A stretch of DNA of 64,000 bases from Leeia speluncae (GTDB lineage Bacteria; Pseudomonadota; Gammaproteobacteria; Burkholderiales; Leeiaceae): NCBI RefSeq assembly GCF_020564625.1, contig NZ_JAJBZT010000002.1:545688-609687 (forward strand). The letters run 5' to 3'. The notes beneath the pieces are model-generated. The model was not told the origin of the DNA. It did no database searches and saw nothing but the letters and a program-made list of their open reading frames with translations. A program made the translations under genes and the position numbers. Below are positions 8,930-16,934 of this stretch, piece after piece. The stretch's first letter is position 1, and each line of letters begins with the position of its first letter.

Positions 8930-10017
8930 TTGCCCGCTTGGGCTGCAATCAGCTCTTCGACTAAGGTGTTGATTAAGGTCGCCGCAGATAGATTGCGCGC
9001 CTTAGCTGCGCTCATGCCTGCCCATTGCGCGGCGTAAGCAACGTTGCCTTTTCCTTTTGCTGCCGCATGGAGGGCTTTACCCGCATCATATGTAAGCGGG
9101 TAATCTGGAATCGTCGGTGCATTTGGCTGTTCGCCCAACGCCGTTAGCTGGTTGCAAAATCCTCTTGCTGGTCGGCCGGAAATGGATTTGGTTAATGTAG
9201 TTGGCAGAACAGGCTGCTGAAAAAAAGCGGCTCGGTAGGCGGCATCGGCCGCGGACTCTGGCGTGGTGACAAATGCGGTGCCTAATTGCACAGCGTCGGC
9301 ACCCACAGCGAATGCTTGTGCAATGTCTGCTCCATTCATTAATCCACCCGCAGCAATAATCGGTAAATGGCTTACTTGTTTAAGCTCGCGTACCAAATCT
9401 AAGGTAGGAAGTTCACTATCTGCTGCGCTTGGATCAAACATCCCTCGGTGTCCGCCCGCTTCAATGCCTTGCGCAACAATGGCGTCTAACCCAGCTTCGG
9501 TAATGGCTGTTGCTTCTGTGATAGAGGTTGCCGTTGCTAGTAAGGTAATACCCGCGGTTTTGAATGCTGCAATCTGTTCGCTTGATGGCAATCCAAAATG
9601 AAAGCTGATCACCGCTGGCTTTTCAGCCAATAGCATCTCAAACATAGCGGTATCGACTAAAAACGATTGATAGATTTCCCTTAAGGTAGATGGGACGGGG
9701 ACATCAAACTCTTGGAATGTGGGCGCTAGATAAGCTAGCCATGCTTGGCTAACGGCAACATCTATTTTTGCGGGTGCATGGCAAAACACATTCACGTTAA
9801 ACGGTTTGTCGGTTAGTGCGCGAGTCGCCGCTATTACTTCTTTTGCCGCCTGCGCATTCATGGCGCCCAGCCCTAGTGCCCCTAAACCACCCGCATTTGA
9901 TACCGCTGCCGCCATGGCTGGCGTGCTAACACCTGCCATGGGTGCTTGAAGGATAGGATGTGTGATGCCCAGTTTAGCTAAGAACGTTGGAATGGCAATG
10001 GTGGATTGATTCGGCAT
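8926..10017 (-). CDS. Nitronate monooxygenase family protein (FMN)
   Basis: A 363-residue FMN-binding TIM-barrel protein of the 2-nitropropane dioxygenase class. Recognisable parts are HPILQAPMAGVSTPAMAAAVSNAGGLGALG at the N-terminus and IVAQGIEAGGHRGMF, with the phosphate-binding AAGGLMNG and GADAVQLGTAF later on. These enzymes oxidise alkyl nitronates such as propionate-3-nitronate, sometimes only as detoxification. An AAGGATGAG ribosome site precedes the ATG. Its place between operator-linked genes suggests membership of the same regulon, which is inference. Confidence 0.87.
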   Translation of the reverse strand: MPNQSTIAIPTFLAKLGITHPILQAPMAGVSTPAMAAAVSNAGGLGALGLGAMNAQAAKEVIAATRALTDKPFNVNVFCHAPAKIDVAVSQAWLAYLAPTFQEFDVPVPSTLREIYQSFLVDTAMFEMLLAEKPAVISFHFGLPSSEQIAAFKTAGITLLATATSITEATAITEAGLDAIVAQGIEAGGHRGMFDPSAADSELPTLDLVRELKQVSHLPIIAAGGLMNGADIAQAFAVGADAVQLGTAFVTTPESAADAAYRAAFFQQPVLPTTLTKSISGRPARGFCNQLTALGEQPNAPTIPDYPLTYDAGKALHAAAKGKGNVAYAAQWAGMSAAKARNLSAATLINTLVEELIAAQAGN

Positions 10018-10100
10018 CTCTCATCCTTCTGGCTAAGGTTGGGCAAAACAGCTTGTATGCGTAGAAAGAGATGAGGGCGAACAATGAAAACGCAAGGGAT

Positions 10101-10127
10101 CAATGCCTAAGTCATGCTTAGGCATTG
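10101..10127. terminator. Stem-loop after the solute-binding protein gene
   Basis: CAATGCCTAAG and CTTAGGCATTG form a perfect 11-base stem with a five-base loop, 13 bases past the stop codon of the minus-strand gene at 10141. The T-run on the minus strand is weak, so it may be a terminator or a 3'-end stabiliser. Confidence 0.5.
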
Positions 10128-10140
10128 AAATTGTTTTGGT

Positions 10141-10905
10141 TTAATACACGTTAAACATGAAGTATTTATTCATGATTTGTTGGTAAACACCAGATTTTCG
10201 GATATTTGTAATCGCTGTGCTAAACCGATTGGCCAAGGCTTTATTGTTAAGTTTAACCACCACCCCTTCGCCAATCCCCATGTATTTGCTATCTCTAATG
10301 GGAGAGCCAACGAGTTCTAGCCCTTTGCCGGCAGGTGTTTGAACATAGCCATAATAAGCAGAGACCATATCATCTAATGCGATGTCAATTTCTCCCGCCT
10401 GCAGTGATTTGTACATGTCGGCAGTGGTAGAGAAAGTCTTTAACGGTACTTCTGGATAACGTCCCCGCATCAGGTTTTCATAAATTGTCCCTGCTTGTGC
10501 GCCAGCGGTTTTTCCTTTTAGATCAAGCGCAGTAATATAAGTTGTCAGATACTTCTTTTTCTTTGCAACAAAACTGGCTGGGCTGCGCGTATATCGCTCA
10601 CTAAAAGAGACAATTTTTTGACGTTCGGCAGTAATAGACATGCTGGAAATAACCGCATCCACCTTTCCGCTAGAAACAGAGGGAATCAATTCTTCCCATG
10701 GGGTTTTGACTACGACACAGGTCACTTTCATGTCAGCACAGAGTGCATGGGTTATCTCTACATTAAACCCTTTGACTTGGCCTCCCTCCATATAGTCAAA
10801 AGGGGGAAGTGCTCCTTGAATGGCGATTTTTAATGTTTCAGCCTGTGTGAACGTGCTAATTAGTCCGCATAGTCCGATGCCGAGAAGCCGCCGTTGTTTT
10901 GTCAT
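10141..10905 (-). CDS. Transporter substrate-binding protein (SBP_bac_3), tandem copy 1
   Basis: A 254-residue periplasmic binding protein of the polar amino acid family: signal peptide ending near TQAE, then LKIAIQGALPPFDYMEGGQVKGFNVEI and the EIDIALDDMVSAYYG segment that lines the ligand cleft. An AGGAGAG ribosome site precedes the ATG. No permease or ATPase is adjacent, so it must share an importer encoded elsewhere or act as a sensor ligand carrier. It is about two-thirds identical by eye to the next gene (11095-11853), clearly a tandem duplicate. A 16-base palindrome of the pathway operator type lies 70 bases upstream. Confidence 0.88.
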   Translation of the reverse strand: MTKQRRLLGIGLCGLISTFTQAETLKIAIQGALPPFDYMEGGQVKGFNVEITHALCADMKVTCVVVKTPWEELIPSVSSGKVDAVISSMSITAERQKIVSFSERYTRSPASFVAKKKKYLTTYITALDLKGKTAGAQAGTIYENLMRGRYPEVPLKTFSTTADMYKSLQAGEIDIALDDMVSAYYGYVQTPAGKGLELVGSPIRDSKYMGIGEGVVVKLNNKALANRFSTAITNIRKSGVYQQIMNKYFMFNVY

Positions 10906-10974
10906 GAAAATGCTCTCCTGAGTATGAATTAACCGCCAACACGAAGGCTGTTAACGGATCTTTATATCTGTATA

Positions 10975-10990
10975 TTATGGTATACCATAA
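10975..10990. promoter_or_regulatory. Operator-like palindrome TGGTATACCA, copy 3
   Basis: TTATGGTATACCATAA is a perfect 16-base palindrome containing the same core as the two sites at 8417 and 8461. It sits in the intergenic region 70-85 bases upstream of the binding protein gene ending at 10905, in the position expected for transcriptional control. Confidence 0.6.
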
Positions 10991-11094
10991 ATTTTTGACG
11001 AAGTAATTACTCAGAAAATATGGGCGACAAACGGTATGGAAAAGCCCATGTAAGTTGTAGCGTTACACGGGCAATGTGAATGGGAAAAGATTTG

Positions 11095-11853
11095 TTAGTA
11101 AACGTTAAACATGAAGTATTTATTCATGATTTGTTGGTAAATGCCGGTTTCTCGGATATGGGAGATCGATTGGTTAAATCGCTTGGCCAACGCTTGATTA
11201 CCAAGTTTTAGAACAACGCCTTCGCCAACCCCCATGTATTTACGATCGCGGATGGCTGAACCAACGAGTTCGTAACCTTTACCCTCTGGCGACTGTAAAA
11301 AACCATAGTAAGCAGAGACCATGTCATCTAGGGCAATATCAATTTCACCGGACGAGAGTGCGCGATACATTTCAGCAGTGGTGTGATATCCCGTTTGCGG
11401 GATGTTTGGGAAGCGACCTTTGACTAGGTTTTCAAAGATAGTGTTCGACTGATACCCCACCTTCTTGCCTTTTAGGTCGAGTTCGGTAATGAATGTCGAT
11501 ACATACTTGCCCTTTTTCCCAACAAAACTACCTGGGCTTTGCGTGTATTTATCCGAAAATAGCACCTTCTTTTTACGTTCTTCGGTGATCGCAACGCTAG
11601 AGATAGCAGCATCGACTTTGCCACTAGCCACATCTGGGATGAGATTCTCCCAAGGGGTTTTTACAACCACGCATGTTACTTTCATGTCTGCACATAAAGC
11701 ATGGGTAATATCGACGTTAAACCCTTTTACTTTTCCCGCTTCAGTGTAATCAAACGGGGGTAAACCACCTTGAATGGCAATTTTTAAGGTTTCAGCAGTG
11801 GCAGGCAAAGCGGCAAACGCACATAGCAGTGCGGACAGTACTTTCTTACGCAT
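11095..11853 (-). CDS. Transporter substrate-binding protein (SBP_bac_3), tandem copy 2
   Basis: A 252-residue paralogue of the 10141-10905 protein with the same layout: signal peptide ending near PATAE, LKIAIQGGLPPFDYTEAGKVKGFNVDI, and the identical C-terminus IMNKYFMFNVY. Both copies have the PPFDY and ALDDMVSAYYG ligand-site segments. A 189-base spacer carrying the palindrome at 10975 separates the two genes, so copy 1 can be controlled apart from copy 2. Retention of both suggests different ligands or expression; the ligand is not evident. Confidence 0.88.
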   Translation of the reverse strand: MRKKVLSALLCAFAALPATAETLKIAIQGGLPPFDYTEAGKVKGFNVDITHALCADMKVTCVVVKTPWENLIPDVASGKVDAAISSVAITEERKKKVLFSDKYTQSPGSFVGKKGKYVSTFITELDLKGKKVGYQSNTIFENLVKGRFPNIPQTGYHTTAEMYRALSSGEIDIALDDMVSAYYGFLQSPEGKGYELVGSAIRDRKYMGVGEGVVLKLGNQALAKRFNQSISHIRETGIYQQIMNKYFMFNVY

Positions 11854-12084
11854 ATTGGGGTCCTGTTAAATAAACAGACCGATGCGGAGAAGTCATCTTC
11901 TTTATGTGGTCTAGCCTAACGCTATGAAATGCGTTATGTGACTGACCGCATCGCCTGTGGAAAAAACCAATGCCGATACATCCGATTCACCCATTCAAAT
12001 TGGATACAATCGACAAACGTAATTTTGTCATGTCCCCACCCTATTTGCCAAGAAAATTAATGACAAATAATTAACTGTACAAAG

Positions 12085-12101
12085 AGAGGGCAATGCCCTC
12101 T
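12085..12101. terminator. Short GC-rich hairpin after the GlcG-like gene
   Basis: AGAGGGC and GCCCTCT form a seven-base stem with a three-base loop six bases beyond the stop codon of the minus-strand gene at 12107, followed on that strand by CTCTTT. A modest intrinsic terminator. Confidence 0.5.
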
Positions 12102-12106
12102 TTTAA

Positions 12107-12541
12107 TTAGCCGGTAAACTCAAACCCAAGCGCCGTGAGTGCGGCACCACAGGCATCAATATCCTGTTGGGCAAGCCCGCCAGAAATACCAATACCGCCC
12201 ACCAATTGTCCATTCACCCGCAAAGGGTAGCCACCGCCAATCGGCATCAGTTGCGAAACATTGTTTAACTGCGCCGTTTTGGGCTGATTCACAATGTCGT
12301 TCCAAATATGGGTGGGTAAGCCGTAGGCAGAAGCTGTCCAGGCTTTTTTGATTGCTACTTCTATCGTTAGGAAGTGCGCGTTATCGTCTCGGTACAATGC
12401 CACTTGATGCCCGCCAATATCGGTAATGGCAATGGTGACGGCAATGCCCTGTTGCTTTGCACTTTCAGTCGCTAGTTGAATGAGTTGTTGTGCGGTTGCT
12501 TGGCTAATCGTTGCTTTATTTTGTAAGGTGATTGGATTCAT
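12107..12541 (-). CDS. GlcG/HbpS-like heme-binding family protein
   Basis: A 144-residue protein of the GlcG/HbpS (PF03928) family: AQQLIQLATESAKQQGIAVTIAITD, then LYRDDNAHFLTIEVAIKKAWTA and the glycine-rich GGGYPLRVNGQLVGGIGISGG. The start at 12541 is chosen because AAGGAG precedes it; a longer reading would run into the upstream gene. Members occur in glycolate, propanediol and degradation operons, mostly without known function; some bind heme. It is 10 bases downstream of the oxidoreductase gene and co-transcribed. Confidence 0.85.
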   Translation of the reverse strand: MNPITLQNKATISQATAQQLIQLATESAKQQGIAVTIAITDIGGHQVALYRDDNAHFLTIEVAIKKAWTASAYGLPTHIWNDIVNQPKTAQLNNVSQLMPIGGGYPLRVNGQLVGGIGISGGLAQQDIDACGAALTALGFEFTG

Positions 12542-12551
12542 ACGGTTCTCC

Positions 12552-13562
12552 TTATTTTTCCAATACCACTTTGCCAAGCATATTGCCGCGCTCTACCATC
12601 GCATGCGCATGACGTAAGGTGTCTAGATTGATGCCTTCTAGTTTGGTACTGACCGTTGGATGTAGTCGTTCTTCCTCTACGAGTTTTGCTACGCGGTTAA
12701 GCAAGTGATGCTGCTTAATTTGAGTCTCGGTTTGGAAGATCGACCGGGTGAACATTAGCTCCCAATGCACAGAGATCGACTTTAACTTAAATGGCGCGAT
12801 ATCGAGCACTTTGGGGTCATCAATCAGCGCAAACTTCCCCTCTGGGCGCAAAATATCCACGATTTGCGATAAATACGATTCACTCTGATTCAGCCCAATT
12901 ACATAGGAGACCTCCGCAATGCCCAGTGCTTCTAGCTGTGGACGAAGTGGTTCGGCATGATTAATCACATGATGGGCACCGTGGTGCATTACCCAAGCTT
13001 GCGAATCTGGCCGAGAGGCGGTGCCGATGACGGTGAGCCCTGTTAGCGTACTCGCTAGCTGGGTCAGAATACTGCCAACCCCACCTGCGGCACCTAAAAT
13101 CAGCAAGGTGCCAGCATGCGATGGATCTGCCTCGTGAACGGCTAATCTATCAAACAGTAATTCCCAAGCGGTAATCGCCGTTAGCGGTAAAGAGGCGGCA
13201 TGGGCAAAGTCTAGATTATCAGGTATCTTTCCTACTAAGCGCTCGTCCACTAGCTGTTGCTCGCAATAGCTGCCGTGGCGGCGCATTGCCCCCGCGTACC
13301 ATACACGATCGCCCACTTTAAAGTGGCTTACTTTCTCGCCCACTGCCAACACCACCCCGGCTGCATCCCAGCCAGGAATGCGAAATTCCCCTGCTGCAGG
13401 CTGTGAATTGGCGCGTACTTTTACATCGACTGGGTTAATAGAAATAGCGCGAACATCGACTAATACATCGTGACCGGTTGCTACTGGCGTAGGGAGGGTA
13501 ATCTCGACAAGCGCCTCTGCATGGCTAAGTGGTAAGGCCTGATAAAAACCAAATGCTTTCAT
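12552..13562 (-). CDS. Zinc-type alcohol dehydrogenase/quinone oxidoreductase family protein
   Basis: A 336-residue medium-chain dehydrogenase/reductase of the ZADH/quinone oxidoreductase branch: GroES-like N-terminus (ISINPVDVKVR, then PGWDAAGVV), followed by the nucleotide site LGAAGGVGSILTQLA. The structural zinc cysteines of classical alcohol dehydrogenases are absent, which fits NADPH:quinone or enone reductases. The start at 13562 (MKAFGFYQ) matches the family; the reading frame extends further upstream without support. It is divergent from the LysR gene at 13656, its likely regulator. Confidence 0.86.
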   Translation of the reverse strand: MKAFGFYQALPLSHAEALVEITLPTPVATGHDVLVDVRAISINPVDVKVRANSQPAAGEFRIPGWDAAGVVLAVGEKVSHFKVGDRVWYAGAMRRHGSYCEQQLVDERLVGKIPDNLDFAHAASLPLTAITAWELLFDRLAVHEADPSHAGTLLILGAAGGVGSILTQLASTLTGLTVIGTASRPDSQAWVMHHGAHHVINHAEPLRPQLEALGIAEVSYVIGLNQSESYLSQIVDILRPEGKFALIDDPKVLDIAPFKLKSISVHWELMFTRSIFQTETQIKQHHLLNRVAKLVEEERLHPTVSTKLEGINLDTLRHAHAMVERGNMLGKVVLEK

Positions 13563-13655
13563 GATGATGTGTCCAAATGAAGTGAAGAATGTCGCTAGCT
13601 TGCCTGTTTCTTTACATGGGAAAAACACGATAAACTAGCAAACACTTTCATCAAA

Positions 13656-14564
13656 ATGACGAAAATCATGCGCTTAGATGATTTGGAATTATTTGTATTA
13701 GCGGCAGATCAAGGGAGCTTTTCGCTGGTTGCTCGGCAGCTAAATATCACCCCCGCGTTTGTGAGTGGGGCCATCATGCGGCTAGAGAAACATCTAGGTA
13801 CACGATTGTTTGTGCGCAATACCCGTAACCTAAGGTTATCTGAAGAAGGTTTACGGTATCTGCCCTTTGCACGTGGCGTGGTAGACCAATTGCAACAAGG
13901 GGCGCAAGTGCTGAGTGAACAGAGTGAGGCGCTAAAAGGCACACTACGCCTATCTGCCCCCTCAGATATTGGCCGAAACTTGCTGGTGCCGTGGCTTGAT
14001 GATTTTCAAACCTTGCACCCACAGTTAGCCATTCAACTGCGCATTAGTGACCGGGCGGTAGATTTAGTGGGCGAACCGGTAGATGCCGCAATTCGATATG
14101 GGCAATTGCCAGATTCTTCATTAATTGCATGGCCGCTAGTGAATGGATTAAGGCGCTCGCTCTGTGCTGCGCCTGCGTACCTTGCGAAGTTCGGTACACC
14201 AACGCACCCGACAGAACTTGTTCATCACAATTGCTTAGGCTTTGTATGGGGAGACCAGACATTTCAACGTTGGCGCTTTACTTTGCCAGAGGAAGAATGT
14301 GTGGTGAATATCAGGGGTAACCGCTTTAGTGATGATGCCGATATTGTTCGCCGCTGGGCGGTGAATGGCCAAGGCCTCGTTTACAAATCTAGGCTCGATC
14401 TATTACCAGATATTCAGGCGGGAAGGTTGGTAGAAGTCTTTCCGCCAACATGGGGGGAGCCAACATCACTCCACTTAGTTGCCGCGCATCGACTACAAGC
14501 CACGCCAGCAGTGCAAGCACTAAAGGCATGGCTACAAGAGAAATGTCAGGCATTGATTGCTTAA
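13656..14564 (+). CDS. LysR family transcriptional regulator
   Basis: A 302-residue LysR-type regulator: winged helix-turn-helix in residues about 5-65 (LDDLELFVLAADQGSFSLVARQL, later LEKHLGTRLFVRNTR) and a substrate-binding domain from about 95. It is transcribed away from the oxidoreductase/GlcG-like pair, the usual arrangement of a LysR with its target. The start is uncertain between two in-frame ATGs 12 bases apart, as neither has a strong ribosome site. Its last four bases overlap the convergent XRE-cupin gene. Confidence 0.88.
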   Translation: MTKIMRLDDLELFVLAADQGSFSLVARQLNITPAFVSGAIMRLEKHLGTRLFVRNTRNLRLSEEGLRYLPFARGVVDQLQQGAQVLSEQSEALKGTLRLSAPSDIGRNLLVPWLDDFQTLHPQLAIQLRISDRAVDLVGEPVDAAIRYGQLPDSSLIAWPLVNGLRRSLCAAPAYLAKFGTPTHPTELVHHNCLGFVWGDQTFQRWRFTLPEEECVVNIRGNRFSDDADIVRRWAVNGQGLVYKSRLDLLPDIQAGRLVEVFPPTWGEPTSLHLVAAHRLQATPAVQALKAWLQEKCQALIA

Positions 14565-15109
14565 AAAGAAGGGGGAGAAACCGCACTAACAATCACGCTT
14601 TCGCCTTCATGGACATTTTTGAAGGTATGCGGCAGCCTACTATCAAAGTAGTAGGCATCCCCCGGATAGAGGATGCTCGTTTCTGTTCCTACGGTGACTT
14701 CTACCGCCCCTGAAATGACAATGCCAGTCTCTTGCGCATCATGGCTAATGGCTTTGCCCGAATCTGCGCCGGCTTGATAGGTTTCGTGTAATAACAAAAT
14801 AGAGCGATTGGGGTGGTTTTGTCCTACCGCCTTGTAAGAGATTTTTTTCCGTTCACCAATTTCCGGTAAGTCATCTGCGCGGTAAAAAGGCGAAACGGAA
14901 TACAGCCCTTTTAATTCTGCAAAAAAGCTTACTAACGTACTGCCTAATACATCCAAAATGGCGGCTAATGTATCAACCGATGGGCTGATTTCATTTTTCT
15001 CAATCATCGAAATGGCTGTGTGCGAAATACCTGCTCTCGCGGCGAGTTCGCGCATCGAAAGCCCTCTTCGTTCTCTCAGTACTTTAATTTCATTTCCAAT
15101 TTTGGCCAT
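14561..15109 (-). CDS. XRE family regulator with cupin domain
   Basis: A 182-residue regulator: an N-terminal helix-turn-helix (residues about 7-60, LRERRGLSMRELAARAGISHTAISMIEKNE) and a C-terminal cupin (AISHDAQETGIVISGAVEVTVG, YYFDSRLPHTFKN) that usually binds a small effector. This architecture is common for regulators of amine and amino acid catabolism such as PuuR. It is divergent from the HisD-like gene at 15350, and a TGGAAA-N6-TTTCCA palindrome lies between them, so it probably controls that gene. Confidence 0.87.
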   Translation of the reverse strand: MAKIGNEIKVLRERRGLSMRELAARAGISHTAISMIEKNEISPSVDTLAAILDVLGSTLVSFFAELKGLYSVSPFYRADDLPEIGERKKISYKAVGQNHPNRSILLLHETYQAGADSGKAISHDAQETGIVISGAVEVTVGTETSILYPGDAYYFDSRLPHTFKNVHEGESVIVSAVSPPSF

Positions 15110-15225
15110 TTTGCTTCTTTTACCTCTCGAATTGCACTTTCCACTTGCTGTAAAGCTTTAGCAGGTGATCCCCGCGGCTAGGCTAAATACAGCCTAAGAT
15201 CATCATACCCAGTAATAGATAAAAA

Positions 15226-15243
15226 TGGAAAGTATAGTTTCCA
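15226..15243. promoter_or_regulatory. Inverted repeat TGGAAA-N6-TTTCCA in the XRE-cupin/HisD divergent region
   Basis: Six-base perfect arms with a six-base spacer, 107 bases before the HisD-like start and 117 bases from the regulator start. A further TTTCCA half-site lies near 15138. A plausible binding site for the adjacent XRE-cupin regulator; this link is inference. Confidence 0.45.
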
Positions 15244-15349
15244 CCATGGGTTAGAGCCATTGTCAGTGATTGGATCTCATCAGAAGATAGCTCCACCCAG
15301 ACAACACGTACTGATTCAAGCAAGTTGCAATCTAGAAAGGAAAATAACA

Positions 15350-16630
15350 ATGGCCATCCAATTTACTCAACCAAAATCGATTCAATTTGTGAAATCGCCA
15401 GAAAAAGCAGCCGCAGACGATAACGCACAAATTGAAACACTTGTGAAAGAGGTGCTGGCCAATGTCGCTGCGAATGGTGATGCAGCGGTAAAAGAATACA
15501 GCCTAAAGTTTGATAAAAGTGATGTAGATGTTCTAGAAGTAACGCCAGAAGAAATTCAAGCATCTTTGGCTTCGCTAGATCCGCAAACCCGCAAAGATAC
15601 AGAGTTTGCCATTGAGCGTGTTCGCGCCTTTGCCCAAGCACAATTGGCAACCATTTTGCCACTCGAAGTAGAAACCCTGCCAGGCTTACATTTAGGCCAC
15701 CGTGTTTTGCCGATCAAGAAAATTGGTGCGTATGTACCTGGCGGACGCTACCCCATCTTATCTGCACCAGTAATGACGATTGTGCCTGCAAAAGTAGCTG
15801 GCTGTGAGGAAGTGATTGCTTGCCTGCCGCCAACTGCACATCCAGCGATGATTGCGGGTTGCCATCTTTCTGGTGCAGATCGCATTTTCAAAATTGGCGG
15901 TGCACAAGCGATTGCGGCAATGGCATTTGGCACTGAGTCTGTCCCTGCGGTAGATAAGATCGTTGGCCCGGGTAATGCCTATGTAAATGAAGCAAAACGC
16001 CAAGTGTTTGGCCCAGTGGGGATTGATCAGCTGGCTGGACCAAGTGAAATTTTTATTGTGGCAGATGAAACAGCCAACCCAGCGATTTTAGCGACCGATA
16101 TGCTAGCCCAAGCAGAACACGATATTCGTACGCGTGTCGGCTTAATTACTACTAGCAAAGCAGTGGCGGAAGCAACGCTAAAAGAAGTGGCCTTACAGTT
16201 AGAAACCTTGTCTACCGCGAATGTGGCCGCACAAGCCTGGCGTGATTATGGCGAAATTGTAGTGTGTGAAGATGAAGCATCCATGATTGCGTACTCTGAT
16301 TTTATTGCAGCAGAACATTTGCAAGTGCACACCAAAGACGCACAAGCAACAGCAAAGAAACTGCATAACTATGGTTCTTTGTTTATTGGAGAAGAGGCTT
16401 CGGTGGTGTTCTCAGACAAGTGCTGCGGAACCAACCATACACTACCGACCATGGGGGCGGGACGTTATACCGGCGGGCTCTGGGTGGGTTCTTATGTGAA
16501 GGTTTGTACACACCAGTGGCTAGATGCAAGAGGTGTTGCGGCCGTTGCGCCACCAGCTGCTCGCCAAAGTAAAACAGAAGGAATGGAAGGTCACCAACGT
16601 GCAGCGGAAGTACGACTAGGCCGTTATTAA
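15350..16630 (+). CDS. hisD: Histidinol dehydrogenase family protein, probably catabolic (HpsN-like)
   Basis: A 426-residue zinc- and NAD-dependent dehydrogenase of the HisD family. Zinc/catalytic residues are visible: Gln and His in LAQAEHD, Glu-His in AAEHLQVHT, Asp in FSDKCCGTNH and His in MEGHQRAA. The segment GRYTGGLWVGSYVKV fits the sulfopropanediol dehydrogenase HpsN group better than histidine biosynthesis, and no his genes are near; instead there is an XRE-cupin regulator upstream and a binding protein downstream. The start at 15350 has an AAAGGA ribosome site. HpsN-like function is inference; HisD proper cannot be excluded without alignment. Confidence 0.82.
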   Translation: MAIQFTQPKSIQFVKSPEKAAADDNAQIETLVKEVLANVAANGDAAVKEYSLKFDKSDVDVLEVTPEEIQASLASLDPQTRKDTEFAIERVRAFAQAQLATILPLEVETLPGLHLGHRVLPIKKIGAYVPGGRYPILSAPVMTIVPAKVAGCEEVIACLPPTAHPAMIAGCHLSGADRIFKIGGAQAIAAMAFGTESVPAVDKIVGPGNAYVNEAKRQVFGPVGIDQLAGPSEIFIVADETANPAILATDMLAQAEHDIRTRVGLITTSKAVAEATLKEVALQLETLSTANVAAQAWRDYGEIVVCEDEASMIAYSDFIAAEHLQVHTKDAQATAKKLHNYGSLFIGEEASVVFSDKCCGTNHTLPTMGAGRYTGGLWVGSYVKVCTHQWLDARGVAAVAPPAARQSKTEGMEGHQRAAEVRLGRY

Positions 16631-16934
16631 TCTTTCTACGCGTTATCCATCTTCTTCAATCTGGTTTGGCTCTTCGCTCTAGAAGTAAGGTTTCAAACAA
16701 CAAACCAGATTGAATGAAGGTGGGTTCTTTAATTGTAAAGAATACTTGCCATGTAGTGATTGCTAGCTTGAGTTCATCAACAACTTTGCGCATGCTAGAG
16801 ACGCCAATTAGTGGAAAAGCAGTGTTGAGAGAGCGCTTGTTTTCAATCGCTAGGCAAACAACTTTCAAGTCTTCAGATGATTCGTCGGTCGTCACCAGAT
16901 TTGTTATCACCCTTTTAGAGAGAGGATCTTGCAA
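16631..16934. other. 304-base gap with a large stem-loop
   Basis: No convincing gene. TTCAATCTGGTTT (16655-16667) and AAACCAGATTGAA (16702-16714) are a perfect 13-base inverted repeat around a 34-base loop that itself contains CTTC/GAAG. There is no T-run, so this is not a simple terminator. The remaining ~200 bases probably carry the promoter and leader of the downstream binding protein gene; I see no strong -35/-10 pair. Confidence 0.55.
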
